Shown here in pieces: positions 14,229 through 25,716 of a DNA stretch of 64,000 nt. The stretch is taken from assembly GCF_003591655.1 (NCBI RefSeq), contig NZ_QVRA01000006.1, positions 186,001 through 250,000 on the forward strand. The letters are read 5' to 3'. The notes under the pieces were generated by a model that did not search any database, was not told the origin of the DNA, and worked only from the letters and a program-made list of their open reading frames with translations. The DNA comes from Sphingobium terrigena (GTDB lineage Bacteria; Pseudomonadota; Alphaproteobacteria; Sphingomonadales; Sphingomonadaceae). The translations under genes were made by a program, and so were the position numbers. The number at the start of each line of letters is the position of its first letter. Positions within the stretch are counted from its first letter, which is position 1.

Positions 14229-15629
14229 TCACATATGGATCGGCTTGCCAGTCACCGCCATCGCCGCTTCCTTGATCGCCTCGCTATGCGTCGGGTGCGC
14301 GTGGCAGGTATAGGCGATGTCCTCGCTCGACGCGCCAAATTCCATGGCCTGCACCACCTGCGCGATCATCGTGCCTGCCGGGACCGCGATGATCCAAACG
14401 CCCAGCACCTTGTCGGTTTCGGCGTCGGCGATGACTTTCACAAAGCCGTCCGGCTCATGATTGGTCTTGGCGCGGCTGTTGGCCATCATCGGGAATTTGC
14501 CGACCTTGATCGGCCCCTTCTCCTTGGCCTGTTCCTCGGTCAGCCCCACGCCCGCAATTTCGGGCTTGGTATAGACGACGCCGGGGATCAGGTCATGGTT
14601 CACGATACCGGTCAGGCCCGCGATATTTTCCGCAACGGCAATGCCTTCATCCTCGGCCTTGTGCGCCAGCATCGGGCCGGGGATCACATCGCCGATCGCC
14701 CAGACGCCCGGCACCTTGGTGCCGAACTCATGATCCGTTTCGATCTGGCCGCGCTTGTTCAGCTCCAGCCCGATCTTGTCGAGGCCGAGGCCATCGGTAT
14801 TGGCACGACGGCCGATCGACACCAGCACAACATCCGCCTCGATGGTTTCGGGGGCACCACCAGCGGCAGGCTCGACCGTCAGGGTCACGCCCTTCTTGCC
14901 CGCCTTCGCGCCGGTCACCTTGGTGCTGAGCTTATATTCAAAGCCCTGCTTCTTGAAGATCTTGTTGGCTTCCTTGCGGATTTCGCCATCCATGCCAGGC
15001 AGGATCTGGTCGAGATATTCCACGACCGTCACCTTGGACCCCAGCCGACGCCATACGCTGCCCAGTTCCAGGCCGATGACGCCGCCGCCGACGACCACCA
15101 GATGCCCCGGCACCTTGTCCAGCTCCAGCGCACCGGTCGAATCGACGATCTGGCCGCCCGCATTATCAACCTCGACACCGGGCAGCGGCATGACCGACGA
15201 TCCGGTGGCGATGACGATATTCTTGGCCGTCACCGTCTCGCCACCAACCACGACCGTGTTAGCGCCGGTGAAGCTGGCCAGGCCCTTGAGCCAGGTCACT
15301 TTGTTTTTCTTGAACAGGAACTCGATGCCGCCGGTCAGCCCCTTGACCGCGTCAACCCGCTGCCCCTGCATGGTGGGCAGGTCCAGGCTCATCTTGTCGA
15401 TCTTGACGCCGAGCTTCGCCAGCGTGCCATTGGCCGCTTCGTCATACAGTTCGGACGCATGGAGCAGCGCCTTGGACGGGATGCAACCGACGTTCAGGCA
15501 TGTGCCGCCCAGCGTCTCGCGGCTTTCTGCACACGCCACTTTCAGGCCCAGCTGCGCCGCCCGGATCGCGGCGACATAGCCGCCGGGGCCAGCGCCGATC
15601 ACCAGAACGTCATAATCGAAATCGGACAT
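14229..15629 (-). CDS. lpdA: Dihydrolipoyl dehydrogenase (E3)
   Basis: The FAD-dependent E3 subunit that reoxidises dihydrolipoamide of 2-oxoacid dehydrogenase complexes with NAD+. It has 466 residues: FAD-binding GAGPGGYVAA (12-21), redox disulfide C44-C49 in GGTCLNVGCIP, NAD-binding VVVGGGVIGLELGSVW, and the C-terminal catalytic His motif TCHAHPTHSEA. The start at 15629 follows a GAAGGGAAG ribosome-binding site. It lies downstream of sucA-sucB, separated from sucB by about 107 bp holding a palindromic repeat, so it probably serves the 2-oxoglutarate dehydrogenase complex. Confidence 0.96.
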   Translation of the reverse strand: MSDFDYDVLVIGAGPGGYVAAIRAAQLGLKVACAESRETLGGTCLNVGCIPSKALLHASELYDEAANGTLAKLGVKIDKMSLDLPTMQGQRVDAVKGLTGGIEFLFKKNKVTWLKGLASFTGANTVVVGGETVTAKNIVIATGSSVMPLPGVEVDNAGGQIVDSTGALELDKVPGHLVVVGGGVIGLELGSVWRRLGSKVTVVEYLDQILPGMDGEIRKEANKIFKKQGFEYKLSTKVTGAKAGKKGVTLTVEPAAGGAPETIEADVVLVSIGRRANTDGLGLDKIGLELNKRGQIETDHEFGTKVPGVWAIGDVIPGPMLAHKAEDEGIAVAENIAGLTGIVNHDLIPGVVYTKPEIAGVGLTEEQAKEKGPIKVGKFPMMANSRAKTNHEPDGFVKVIADAETDKVLGVWIIAVPAGTMIAQVVQAMEFGASSEDIAYTCHAHPTHSEAIKEAAMAVTGKPIHM

Positions 15630-15644
15630 GGGACTTCCCTTCAC

Positions 15645-15723
15645 CCGTCATGCCAGCGAAGGCTGGCATCTCTCTTTTTCGTTGCAAGAACAAGCGAGAC
15701 CCCGGCTTTCGCCGGGGTGACGA
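15645..15723. repeat. Paired palindromic units, family C
   Basis: Two hairpins in opposite orientation: ATGCCAGC-GAAG-GCTGGCAT (15650-15669) and ACCCCGGC-TTTC-GCCGGGGT (15699-15718), bounded by CGTCA at the left and TGACG at the right. This bipartite layout is BIME-like. It separates sucB from lpdA and could affect mRNA stability within the operon. Confidence 0.75.
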
Positions 15724-15736
15724 TAAATATTATTTG

Positions 15737-16987
<1,251 letters not shown>

Positions 16988-16995
16988 GAGCTTGT

Positions 16996-19794
16996 TCAGC
17001 CTTTCTTCTGGCGACGGATTTCTTCACGAACGCTGTGACCCAGCGCATCGGCGACGAGGGCGCCCTGTTCGGCGACATGGCGTTTGGCGAGCCCCGTAGC
17101 GGGCGACGCCGATGCCTTGCGACCGGCATAGCGGGCGCGCATCGGCGCCTTGCCGGCACTCGCCAGCGCTTCCTCGATATAGGGTTCGACATGGAACCAC
17201 GCGCCATTATTGCGTGGCTCCTCCTGGCACCAGATCACTTCGGTCAGGTTGGTCATCCGCTTCAGACGGACGGCCAATGCGTCGGTCGGGAAGGGATAGA
17301 GCTGCTCGATACGGACGATCTGGGTGTTCTTGTCCCCCGCTGCATCGCGCGCCTCGATCAGGTCATAGGCGACCTTGCCCGAACATAGGACCAGCCGCTT
17401 GGTTTCCGCGTCCGGCGCCGGATTGCTATCCGACAGGATGCGCATGAAATGCGTGTCGCCCTGGAAATCCTTGGCACTGCTCACCGCCAGCTTGTGCCGC
17501 AGCAGCGACTTGGGCGTCATGATGATCAACGGCTTGCGGAACGGCCGCAGCATCTGGCGGCGCAGGACGTGGAAATAATTGGCCGGCGTGGTGATGTTGG
17601 CGATCTGGATATTGCCTTCCGCGCAGAGTTGCAGGAAGCGTTCCAGACGCGCCGAGCTATGTTCCGGCCCCTGCCCTTCATAGCCATGCGGCAACAGGCA
17701 GACTAGGCCGTTGGAGCGCAGCCACTTGGTTTCCGACGACGCGATATACTGGTCGAAGATGATCTGCGCGCCATTGGCGAAATCGCCAAACTGCGCCTCC
17801 CACAGTACCAGGCTCTTGGGGTCGGCCAGCGCATAGCCATATTCAAAGCCGAGCACGCCATATTCGGACAAGGGGCTGTCCAGCACCTCGAACCGGCCAT
17901 GCGGCACGGTCGACAGCGGAACATATTTCTTTTCCGTATTCTGGTCGACCCAGACCGAATGCCGCTGGCTGAACGTGCCGCGCCCCGAATCCTGGCCCGA
18001 CAGTCGCACGCCATAGCCTTCCGACAGGAGCGAACCGAAGGCCAGCGCCTCGCCGGTCGCCCAATCGAAATTAGCGCCAGACTTGAACATCTCGGCCTTC
18101 GCATCCAGCACGCGCTGGAGCGTCTTGTGGACGACATGGCCCTTCGGCACGGTGGTCAGCGTCTTGCCTAGGCTGTCGAACAGCTTGGGCGCAATCGCCG
18201 ACTCTACGCTCTGGCGCGTCGTTTCGGCGTCAGCAGGCTTGTGCAGCCCCGACCAGCGACCCGCAAACCAGTCGGCCTTGTTGGCCTTGTAGCTTTTGGA
18301 CGCCTCAAACTCTTCTTCCAGATGGTTGACGAAGTCGCCCGTCGCCTTGGTCACATAATCGTCGTCGATCACGCCCTGCGCCTTCAGGCGCGTGGCATAG
18401 ACGTCGCTGACCGGGGGATGCTGGCGAATTTTCGCATACATCAGCGGCTGGGTGAACGAAGGCTCGTCCCCCTCATTGTGACCGAAGCGGCGATAGCACC
18501 ACATGTCGATCACGATGTCGCGATGGAAGGTCTGGCGATATTCCACCGCCAGCTTGCAGGCGAAGGTCACCGCTTCGGGATCGTCGCCATTCACATGCAG
18601 GATCGGCGCCTGCACGCCCTTCGCCACGTCCGACGGATAGGGCGAGCCGCGCGAAAATTGCGGGCTGGTGGTGAAACCGACCTGGTTGTTGACGATGAAA
18701 TGGATGCAGCCGCCGGTATTGTAACCCGCGACGCCGGAAAAGCCGAGGCATTCCCAAACGATACCCTGGCCCGCAAAGGCCGCGTCGCCATGGATGAGCA
18801 CCGGCAAAACCTGCTCATGCTTGGCCAGGTCGTCGCGGAACGTCTGCTGCGCACGCACCTTGCCCAGCACCACCGGATCGACGGTTTCAAGGTGCGATGG
18901 GTTGGGGACCAGCGACATATGGACCTTGATCCCGTCAAATTCGCGGTCGGTCGAAGTGCCGAGGTGATATTTGACGTCGCCGGACCCGCCGACATCTTCC
19001 GGGTTGGCGGTGCCACCAGAAAATTCGTGGAAAATGACGCGGAAGCCCTTGGCCATCACATTGGCCAGCACGTTCAGGCGGCCACGATGGGCCATGCCAT
19101 AGACGATTTCGCGGATGCCCGACTGGCCGCCATATTTGATGACCGCTTCGAGCGCCGGGATCATGGACTCGCCACCATCCAGACCAAAACGCTTGGTGCC
19201 GACATATTTGCGGCCCAGGAATTTCTCATATTGCTCGCCCTGGATGACCTTGGCCAGGATCGCCTTCTTGCCTTCGGGCGTGAAGATGATTTCCTTGTCC
19301 TTGCCCTCCAGCCGGTCCTGCAGAAAGCGGCGCTCCTCCACATCGGCGATGTGCATATATTCCAGGCCAACATTGCCGCAATAATTGGCGCGCAGGATGG
19401 CGACGATCTCGCTGACGCTGGCGAACTGGAGCCCCAGCGTCCCGCCCAGGAAGATCTTTTTATTGAGGTCGGTCAGGCCATGATATTCGGGCGTCAGATC
19501 GGCCGGCAGATCGCGCTGGGTCAGGCCAAGCGGATCGAGATTGGCTGCCAGATGCCCGCGCACGCGATAGGTACGGATCAGCATCTGCGCGCGGATGGCG
19601 TCCTCGGCCGCCTGCGCGATATCGGCGTCCGACACCGTCTTACCTGCCGACTTGGCGGCGGCCTTCACGGCGACCTGCATCTGCGTTGGGTCCAGCGCCC
19701 CGGTCAGGTCATCGGTATCTGACAAAGGCCAGTTCGGGCGTGCCCAGCTTGGGCCTTGCTCGACTTCAAAATCCTGGTTTTCGTAACCCATCAT
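16996..19794 (-). CDS. sucA: 2-oxoglutarate dehydrogenase E1
   Basis: The thiamine diphosphate-dependent E1 that decarboxylates 2-oxoglutarate and succinylates lipoamide on SucB. From the first ATG of [19 protein letters not shown] it has 932 residues, normal for the family. Visible motifs include [44 protein letters not shown] (TPP-binding), [17 protein letters not shown] and [25 protein letters not shown]. It lies 80 bp after sucD and 8 bp before sucB. The upstream in-frame extension is not conserved. Confidence 0.96.
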   Translation of the reverse strand: MMGYENQDFEVEQGPSWARPNWPLSDTDDLTGALDPTQMQVAVKAAAKSAGKTVSDADIAQAAEDAIRAQMLIRTYRVRGHLAANLDPLGLTQRDLPADLTPEYHGLTDLNKKIFLGGTLGLQFASVSEIVAILRANYCGNVGLEYMHIADVEERRFLQDRLEGKDKEIIFTPEGKKAILAKVIQGEQYEKFLGRKYVGTKRFGLDGGESMIPALEAVIKYGGQSGIREIVYGMAHRGRLNVLANVMAKGFRVIFHEFSGGTANPEDVGGSGDVKYHLGTSTDREFDGIKVHMSLVPNPSHLETVDPVVLGKVRAQQTFRDDLAKHEQVLPVLIHGDAAFAGQGIVWECLGFSGVAGYNTGGCIHFIVNNQVGFTTSPQFSRGSPYPSDVAKGVQAPILHVNGDDPEAVTFACKLAVEYRQTFHRDIVIDMWCYRRFGHNEGDEPSFTQPLMYAKIRQHPPVSDVYATRLKAQGVIDDDYVTKATGDFVNHLEEEFEASKSYKANKADWFAGRWSGLHKPADAETTRQSVESAIAPKLFDSLGKTLTTVPKGHVVHKTLQRVLDAKAEMFKSGANFDWATGEALAFGSLLSEGYGVRLSGQDSGRGTFSQRHSVWVDQNTEKKYVPLSTVPHGRFEVLDSPLSEYGVLGFEYGYALADPKSLVLWEAQFGDFANGAQIIFDQYIASSETKWLRSNGLVCLLPHGYEGQGPEHSSARLERFLQLCAEGNIQIANITTPANYFHVLRRQMLRPFRKPLIIMTPKSLLRHKLAVSSAKDFQGDTHFMRILSDSNPAPDAETKRLVLCSGKVAYDLIEARDAAGDKNTQIVRIEQLYPFPTDALAVRLKRMTNLTEVIWCQEEPRNNGAWFHVEPYIEEALASAGKAPMRARYAGRKASASPATGLAKRHVAEQGALVADALGHSVREEIRRQKKG

Positions 19795-19874
19795 CTTATC
19801 CCATCCGTGCCGCGTGCAGTCGCGGTCGGGCAAAGGACGGCCGGGGTGCAGCCCGGCCGCCTTACCAGGCTCGT

Positions 19875-20759
19875 TCAGCCCTTCAGCACTTCCAGCAGGG
19901 TCGTGCCCAGCTCGGACGGGCTGGCAGCAACCTTGATGCCCGCAGCTTCCATCGCGGCGATCTTGCTTTCCGCATCACCCTTGCCACCCGACACGATCGC
20001 GCCGGCATGGCCCATGCGACGGCCCGGAGGCGCCGTGCGACCGGCGATGAAGCCGGCCATCGGCTTCTTGCGGCCGCGCTTGGCCTCGTCGATCAGGAAC
20101 TGTGCCGCCTGCTCTTCCGCGTCGCCGCCGATTTCGCCGATCATGATGATCGATTCGGTGGCGTCGTCGGCCAGGAACAGCTCCAGCACGTCGATGAAGT
20201 TGGTGCCATTGACCGGATCGCCGCCGATGCCGACCGCCGTGGTCTGGCCCAGGCCAGCATTCGACGTCTGGAACACCGCTTCATAGGTCAAAGTGCCCGA
20301 ACGCGAAACGACGCCGACGCTGCCCGCCTTGAAGATGGAACCGGGCATGATGCCGATCTTGCATTCATTGGGGGTCAGCACACCGGGGCAGTTCGGACCG
20401 ATCAGGCGCGACTTGCTGCCCGACAGCGCGCGCTTGACGCGGACCATGTCCAGCACCGGGATGCCTTCGGTGATGCAGATGATCAGCGGGATTTCCGCGT
20501 CGATCGCTTCCAGAATCGAATCGGCGGCAAATGGTGGCGGCACATAGACGACCGACGCATCCGCACCGGTCTTGGTCTTGGCTTCCAGAACCGTGTCGAA
20601 CATGGGCAGGCCGATATGGGTCGAACCGCCCTTGCCCGGCGTGACGCCCGCAACCATCTGGGTGCCATAGGCGAGCGCCTGCTCGGTGTGGAACGTGCCG
20701 GTGGCACCGGTCATACCCTGGGTGATGACCTTGGTGTTCTTGTTCACCAATATGGACAT
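19875..20759 (-). CDS. sucD: Succinate-CoA ligase alpha subunit
   Basis: The alpha subunit of succinyl-CoA synthetase, which makes ATP or GTP from succinyl-CoA. It has 294 residues: [20 protein letters not shown] at the N-terminus (CoA-binding Rossmann fold), [12 protein letters not shown], and the phosphorylated histidine H251 in [14 protein letters not shown]. The beta subunit gene sucC, adjacent in many alphaproteobacteria (mdh-sucC-sucD), is missing from this operon: mdh is directly upstream. The beta subunit must be encoded elsewhere. Confidence 0.96.
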   Translation of the reverse strand: MSILVNKNTKVITQGMTGATGTFHTEQALAYGTQMVAGVTPGKGGSTHIGLPMFDTVLEAKTKTGADASVVYVPPPFAADSILEAIDAEIPLIICITEGIPVLDMVRVKRALSGSKSRLIGPNCPGVLTPNECKIGIMPGSIFKAGSVGVVSRSGTLTYEAVFQTSNAGLGQTTAVGIGGDPVNGTNFIDVLELFLADDATESIIMIGEIGGDAEEQAAQFLIDEAKRGRKKPMAGFIAGRTAPPGRRMGHAGAIVSGGKGDAESKIAAMEAAGIKVAASPSELGTTLLEVLKG

Positions 20760-20804
20760 ATGTGTCCCTTTATATCCCGTGGAAGTGGCACTTGGGGTCT
20801 AAAG

Positions 20805-20843
20805 CGTCCCGTTCCAGGCTGCGCACTTACCTGGAACGAAACG
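20805..20843. other. Hairpin between mdh and sucD
   Basis: CGTTCCAGG (20810-20818) and CCTGGAACG (20830-20838) are a perfect 9-bp inverted repeat with an 11-nt loop; G-U pairs extend the stem to 14 bp on the minus strand. No T-tract follows, so it looks more like an intercistronic stabilising or processing hairpin than a terminator. Confidence 0.55.
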
Positions 20844-20859
20844 GTGCAGCTCGTAAATC

Positions 20860-21894
<1,035 letters not shown>

Positions 21895-21916
21895 CTAACA
21901 AAGACCGTAGAAACAA

Positions 21917-21940
21917 ATTATCTTTGCAATTCATTCGCAA
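21917..21940. promoter_or_regulatory. Fur-box-like palindrome over the divergent mdh / small-RNA promoters
   Basis: TTGCAATTCATTCGCAA (21924-21940) has imperfect dyad symmetry and matches the motif at 39803, 44783 and 47273 in front of iron genes (consensus near TTGCGAATnATTnGCAA). On the minus strand GATAAT (21922-21917) is a good -10 for mdh. On the plus strand GATAAG (21945-21950) could be the -10 of the small RNA described next. Iron control is inferred from the shared motif. Confidence 0.5.
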
Positions 21941-21954
21941 TTGCGATAAGCGGC

Positions 21955-22056
21955 CGCAACACCCTGTCGCTCCCGGCTCCTACCCTGGCCGCCGAGCTGT
22001 CCCTGCAGCGGTATCCTGCCGGATGCTTTCCCCATGGAAAGCATCCGGCCTGTTTT
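21955..22056 (+). ncRNA. Candidate small RNA with intrinsic terminator (possible iron-responsive sRNA)
   Basis: There is no protein-coding gene on this strand between mdh and zapE, yet the interval ends in a textbook plus-strand terminator. The predicted transcript of about 100 nt has C-rich segments likely to be unpaired (GCTCCCGGCTCCTACCCTGG, 21969-21988) of the kind that bind ribosome-binding sites in trans-acting RNAs. The proposed promoter lies beside the Fur-like palindrome. An alternative is that the hairpin only insulates mdh and zapE. No Rfam family was recognised. Confidence 0.4.
22019..22055 (+). terminator. Strong plus-strand intrinsic terminator
   Basis: CCGGATGCTTTCC (22019-22031) and GGAAAGCATCCGG (22036-22048) form a perfect 13-bp stem with a CCAT loop, followed by CCTGTTTTT. 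The T-run exists only on the plus strand, although both flanking genes (zapE, mdh) are on the minus strand. Confidence 0.8.
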
Positions 22057-22127
22057 TCCCGGTTTTCAGCAAGAAGATTGCGCCATGATGACGGCGCCGC
22101 ACGGTAGGATAGGCCTTGGAGCGCGGC

Positions 22128-23240
22128 TTATTTAGGACCGTGACCCAGCGCGAGATAGTCGTCCGACTGCATTTCCATCAGCCGCGATACGGTCCGCTCA
22201 AATTCGAACGCACCATCGCCCTCCGGGTAGAGCCGGGCCGGTTCAGCATCGGCGGATGCCAGCAATTTGACCTTATATTCGTAGAGCGAGTCGATCAGCG
22301 TCACGAAGCGCGCCGCCTCGTTGCGGTTTTCCGGTCCCAGCACCGGGATGCCGACGATGATGATCGTATGATATTTGCGCGCGATCGCCAGATAGTCGGG
22401 CGCGCCCCGCGCTTCGGCACAAAGGCGCTTGAAGGAAAAGACCGCCACGCCCTTCAGGCTCTTGGGGACATGCAACGTGCGGCCGCCCTGCACCGGGATA
22501 TCCTCCGACGGCACATGGGCGCGATCGGACGGGGGGTAATCGGTCAGGCGGAAGAAAGCAGTGCTGAGCGCTTGTGTCGCCGCGTCGCCATTGGGGCAAT
22601 GCCACAGCGTCGCGTCGCCCAGACGATCGCGGCGATAATCGGTCGGGCCATTCAGGGTCAGCACGTCCAGCCGATCCTTGATCAAATCGATGAAAGGCAG
22701 GAAAAGCTGGCGATTAAGGCCGTTCTTGTAGAGTTCGTCGGGTTCGCGGTTGGACGTGGTGACGATCGTCACCCGCTTTTCCAGCAGCCCGGTGAACAGC
22801 CGCGACATGATCGCCGCGTCCGCCATATTATTGACGACCATCTCGTCAAAACAGAGCAGCCGCGCTTCGTCGGCCAGCGAATCCACCACCGGCGGGATCG
22901 GATCGCCCTTCTCCGACTTGCGCGCTTCGGCGAGCCGGGCATGGACGTCGAGCATAAATTCATGGAAATGCGCGCGCTTCTTGCGCTGGATCTTCACCGT
23001 GTCGAAGAACAGGTCCATCAGCATCGACTTGCCGCGCCCGACCCCGCCCCACATATAGAGACCGCGCGGCGGCTCAGGTACCTTGCGCAACAATTTCCAC
23101 AGCGTCGAACCACGCGCAGGTACCGCTTCCAGCTCCTGCTGCAAGGCATCGAGCCGCAGCGCCGCGGCGCGCTGATCAGGATCGGCGCGCAATTCGCCCG
23201 CGGCGATCAGCGCATCATATCGGGCAATCACCCCTGTCAC
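22128..23240 (-). CDS. zapE: Cell division protein ZapE (AFG1-type ATPase)
   Basis: An AFG1/LACE1-family P-loop ATPase that in E. coli modulates the Z-ring under stress; mitochondrial homologues act in protein quality control. From the GTG at 23240 it has 370 residues. The Walker A is GGVGRGKSMLMD, Walker B LLCFDEMVVNN and sensor-1 TIVTTSNREPDELYKNGLNRQLFLP, all typical. The start overlaps the stop of the upstream thioesterase as GTGA, indicating coupling; a longer upstream reading of the frame is antisense-like and rejected. Confidence 0.92.
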   Translation of the reverse strand: MTGVIARYDALIAAGELRADPDQRAAALRLDALQQELEAVPARGSTLWKLLRKVPEPPRGLYMWGGVGRGKSMLMDLFFDTVKIQRKKRAHFHEFMLDVHARLAEARKSEKGDPIPPVVDSLADEARLLCFDEMVVNNMADAAIMSRLFTGLLEKRVTIVTTSNREPDELYKNGLNRQLFLPFIDLIKDRLDVLTLNGPTDYRRDRLGDATLWHCPNGDAATQALSTAFFRLTDYPPSDRAHVPSEDIPVQGGRTLHVPKSLKGVAVFSFKRLCAEARGAPDYLAIARKYHTIIIVGIPVLGPENRNEAARFVTLIDSLYEYKVKLLASADAEPARLYPEGDGAFEFERTVSRLMEMQSDDYLALGHGPK

Positions 23241-23695
23241 TTGGGCGCAGGCACCTTGCGGAGCGTCGCTGTCGAGGCCGCGATCAGGCCACCGCCCTGC
23301 GCGATAGTCATGCGCAGGAACATCATCTTGCCGGTTTCCTTGAGCAGTTCGACATCGGCGATCATCGGCACGCCAACCTTGCCCAGACCCATATATTGCA
23401 TCGACAGGTCGATCGTCAGCGCCTCCCTCTGGTCCTTGCGCCCCATTGCCCACAGCGCGACGAAATAGGCGTGGTCGGCAAAGCCTGCCGCAAAGCCACC
23501 GTGCAGATTGCCATAGCGGTTCATGTGCAGCGGCTGCACCTCCAGCGCGACCTGCGCCCGGCCCGGCGCATCGCTGCGCGCATAGCCGCTGCCGATGACG
23601 GACAGGAAATCGTCCACGTCAGGCTCGCCCCAACGCCGCCAGCCGCTCCAGTCCTCCGCCAGTGCGGCGGAGGCAATCGCCCCTGTTCCACTCAC
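23237..23695 (-). CDS. PaaI-family hotdog thioesterase
   Basis: A 152-residue single-hotdog-fold acyl-CoA thioesterase. The signature is MNRYGNLHGGFAAGFADHAYF (HGG core with a downstream acidic residue), followed by LTIDLSMQYMGLGKVG. The substrate is unknown. The GTG at 23695 is chosen because it lies 5 nt after the sdhB stop and gives the family's usual length; a longer reading would run back through sdhB. It is translationally coupled to sdhB upstream and zapE downstream. Confidence 0.85.
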   Translation of the reverse strand: MSGTGAIASAALAEDWSGWRRWGEPDVDDFLSVIGSGYARSDAPGRAQVALEVQPLHMNRYGNLHGGFAAGFADHAYFVALWAMGRKDQREALTIDLSMQYMGLGKVGVPMIADVELLKETGKMMFLRMTIAQGGGLIAASTATLRKVPAPK

Positions 23696-23700
23696 AGCAA

Positions 23701-24489
23701 TCAGAGCTGCCGCTCGACCATCATCTTCTTGGTTTCGGCAATCGCCTTGGCCGGGGACAGACCCTTGGGGCAAACATTCGCGCAGTTCATGATGGTGTGG
23801 CAGCGATAGAGGCGGAAGGGATCTTCCAGCTCGTCGAGGCGATCGCCGGTATATTCGTCTCGGCTGTCCGCCAGCCAGCGATAGGCCTGCAACAGGATCG
23901 CCGGGCCAAGGAACTTGTCCGAGTTCCACCAATAGGACGGGCAGCTGGTCGAACAGCAGGCGCACAGAATGCACTCATAGAGGCCGTCCAGCTTCTCGCG
24001 GTCGGCGGGCGACTGGAGCCGCTCCTTGCCCGACGGCGGCGGCGACACGGTCTTAAGCCAGGGCTGGATCGAATTATACTGCGCGTAGAAATGGGTGAAG
24101 TCAGGGACCAGATCCTTGATCACGTCCATATGCGGCAGCGGGGTGATCCGCACATCCTTGCCCGAACATTCCTCGATCGCGGTGGTGCAGGCCAGACCAT
24201 TCTTGCCGTTCATGTTCATCGAACAGCTACCGCAAATGCCTTCACGGCACGAGCGGCGGAAGGTCAGCGTCGGATCATATTCATTCTTGATCTTGATCAG
24301 CGCGTCCAGAACCATCGGGCCGCAATTGTCGAGATCAATCTCATAGGTGTCGTAACGCGGATTCTGCCCGGAGTCGGGATCATAGCGATAGACCTTGAAG
24401 CTGCGCACTTTCGTCGCACCTGCGGGCGCAGGGTGGGTTACCCCCTTACCGCTGATCTTGCTGTTCTTGGGCAACGCAAATTCGGCCAT
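23701..24489 (-). CDS. sdhB: Succinate dehydrogenase iron-sulfur subunit
   Basis: The electron-transfer subunit of complex II. It has 262 residues: an N-terminal ferredoxin domain with [15 protein letters not shown] ([2Fe-2S]) and a C-terminal domain with [16 protein letters not shown] ([4Fe-4S]) and [17 protein letters not shown] ([3Fe-4S]). All expected cysteines are present. The other subunits (sdhC, sdhD, sdhA) are absent: upstream on this strand is a divergent gene, so sdhB is transcribed from its own promoter with the thioesterase and zapE. Confidence 0.96.
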   Translation of the reverse strand: MAEFALPKNSKISGKGVTHPAPAGATKVRSFKVYRYDPDSGQNPRYDTYEIDLDNCGPMVLDALIKIKNEYDPTLTFRRSCREGICGSCSMNMNGKNGLACTTAIEECSGKDVRITPLPHMDVIKDLVPDFTHFYAQYNSIQPWLKTVSPPPSGKERLQSPADREKLDGLYECILCACCSTSCPSYWWNSDKFLGPAILLQAYRWLADSRDEYTGDRLDELEDPFRLYRCHTIMNCANVCPKGLSPAKAIAETKKMMVERQL

Positions 24490-24648
24490 CGCTCGTCGAG
24501 CCTCTTTCAGAGTGTCGTTCGGTCGCGGCCCGCATAACAAAAAATAAGCAAAGGTCCAGCACCTACAAAAGGGAAAGACGCCACCGCCCTTGCATCTGCC
24601 CCGACATCGCCGCTAGGCGACTGGTCCTGTGGGAGCGTTTGTGACCTG

Positions 24649-25716
24649 ATGGATATAGCCTTTCTCGCCATTGCCGAAGCGCAACAGCTCTACCACTGGC
24701 TGCCCGCCGCGCTGGAGCTGGCACGCCGCCCCGGCGTGGGGGTCAGCATCCTCTCTCCCTCCGACCAGATATTGGCGTTGGTCGCCAGCTATGACCCGGA
24801 AAAACGGCTGATCCCGGTGCGTTTGCGCCGTCCGCCCGGCCGCGCCGACTCGCTGTTCCGTCAGCCCTCGCGGCTCGCTACGCTGCTGCTCAACTATCCC
24901 ACCATCGCCCGTTTCCCTGTGCTGGTGACGACCGAGATTTCCACCGCCTGGGCGCGCCGCGTCCCCGGTTTTTCAACCCGCCTCATCCTCATCAAACATG
25001 GCGCGGGCGACCGCGAAGGCGGCTATAAGAAACGCCATGCCGATTTCGACCTGACGCTTGTCGCAGGCGAAAAGGACCGCCGCCGCCTGATCGAGCGCGG
25101 CCTTTGCACCCCCGATACAGTCGCCGTCGGCGGCTATCCCAAATTCGAGCTGAAAGCGCCCCGCCAGCGATTCTTCGATAATGACCGCCCGGTGCTGCTC
25201 TATAATCCCCATTTCGACCCAAAGCTCTCGTCATGGGTCACTCATGGCCCGGCGGTGATGGCGGCACTGGAGGCGCTGACCGGCTGGAACGTCATCATCG
25301 CCCCCCACACCAAGCTGGCGCGCGCCGTCGCTCCCATTGTCAGCGCCGCGCCGCATATCCGCGTCGACATGGGCAGCCGCCACTCGATCGACATGAGCTA
25401 TACGATGAGCGCCGACGTCTATCTCGGCGACGTGTCCAGCCAGGTCTATGAGTTCCTGATCCAGCCGCGCCCCTGCATCTTCCTCAATCTCGACCGGCGC
25501 GATGCCAGCAGCGAAGCCTTCGCCCACTGGAAACTCGGCCAGCTGATCGATAGCACCGACGCCCTGCCCGCCACCCTCGCCCGCGCCGCAGACTTGCAAC
25601 CGGGCTTCGTTGCTGCTCAGGAAGCGGCCATGCGCGATTCCATCGACCTTTCCCCCATCCCCGCGTCCCAGCGGCAGGCCGACCTCATCCTGAACTTCGC
25701 GAAGGCGCATATATGA
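24649..25716 (+). CDS. CDP-glycerol glycerophosphotransferase-like protein (GT-B fold)
   Basis: A 355-residue cytosolic protein with the GT-B layout of TagB/TagF-type polyol-phosphate transferases. Recognisable landmarks are LILIKHGAGDREGGYKKR (HG motif, about 120-137), LLYNPHFDPKLSSW at the domain border and DVYLGDVSSQVYEFLIQPRP (about 260-279), which parallels the SS...RPxIFF motif of that family. Those enzymes transfer glycerol- or ribitol-phosphate from a CDP donor to an acceptor; donor and acceptor here are not known. It overlaps the next gene by 4 bp (ATGA), placing it in one operon with a CDP-alcohol transferase and a HIT protein. Confidence 0.7.
   Translation: MDIAFLAIAEAQQLYHWLPAALELARRPGVGVSILSPSDQILALVASYDPEKRLIPVRLRRPPGRADSLFRQPSRLATLLLNYPTIARFPVLVTTEISTAWARRVPGFSTRLILIKHGAGDREGGYKKRHADFDLTLVAGEKDRRRLIERGLCTPDTVAVGGYPKFELKAPRQRFFDNDRPVLLYNPHFDPKLSSWVTHGPAVMAALEALTGWNVIIAPHTKLARAVAPIVSAAPHIRVDMGSRHSIDMSYTMSADVYLGDVSSQVYEFLIQPRPCIFLNLDRRDASSEAFAHWKLGQLIDSTDALPATLARAADLQPGFVAAQEAAMRDSIDLSPIPASQRQADLILNFAKAHI

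Noticed and set aside
23241-23974. Longer N-termini for zapE and the thioesterase reading back into upstream genes
   Set aside because: The extra residues overlap upstream coding genes and are not conserved-looking; GTG starts coupled to the upstream stop codons fit better.
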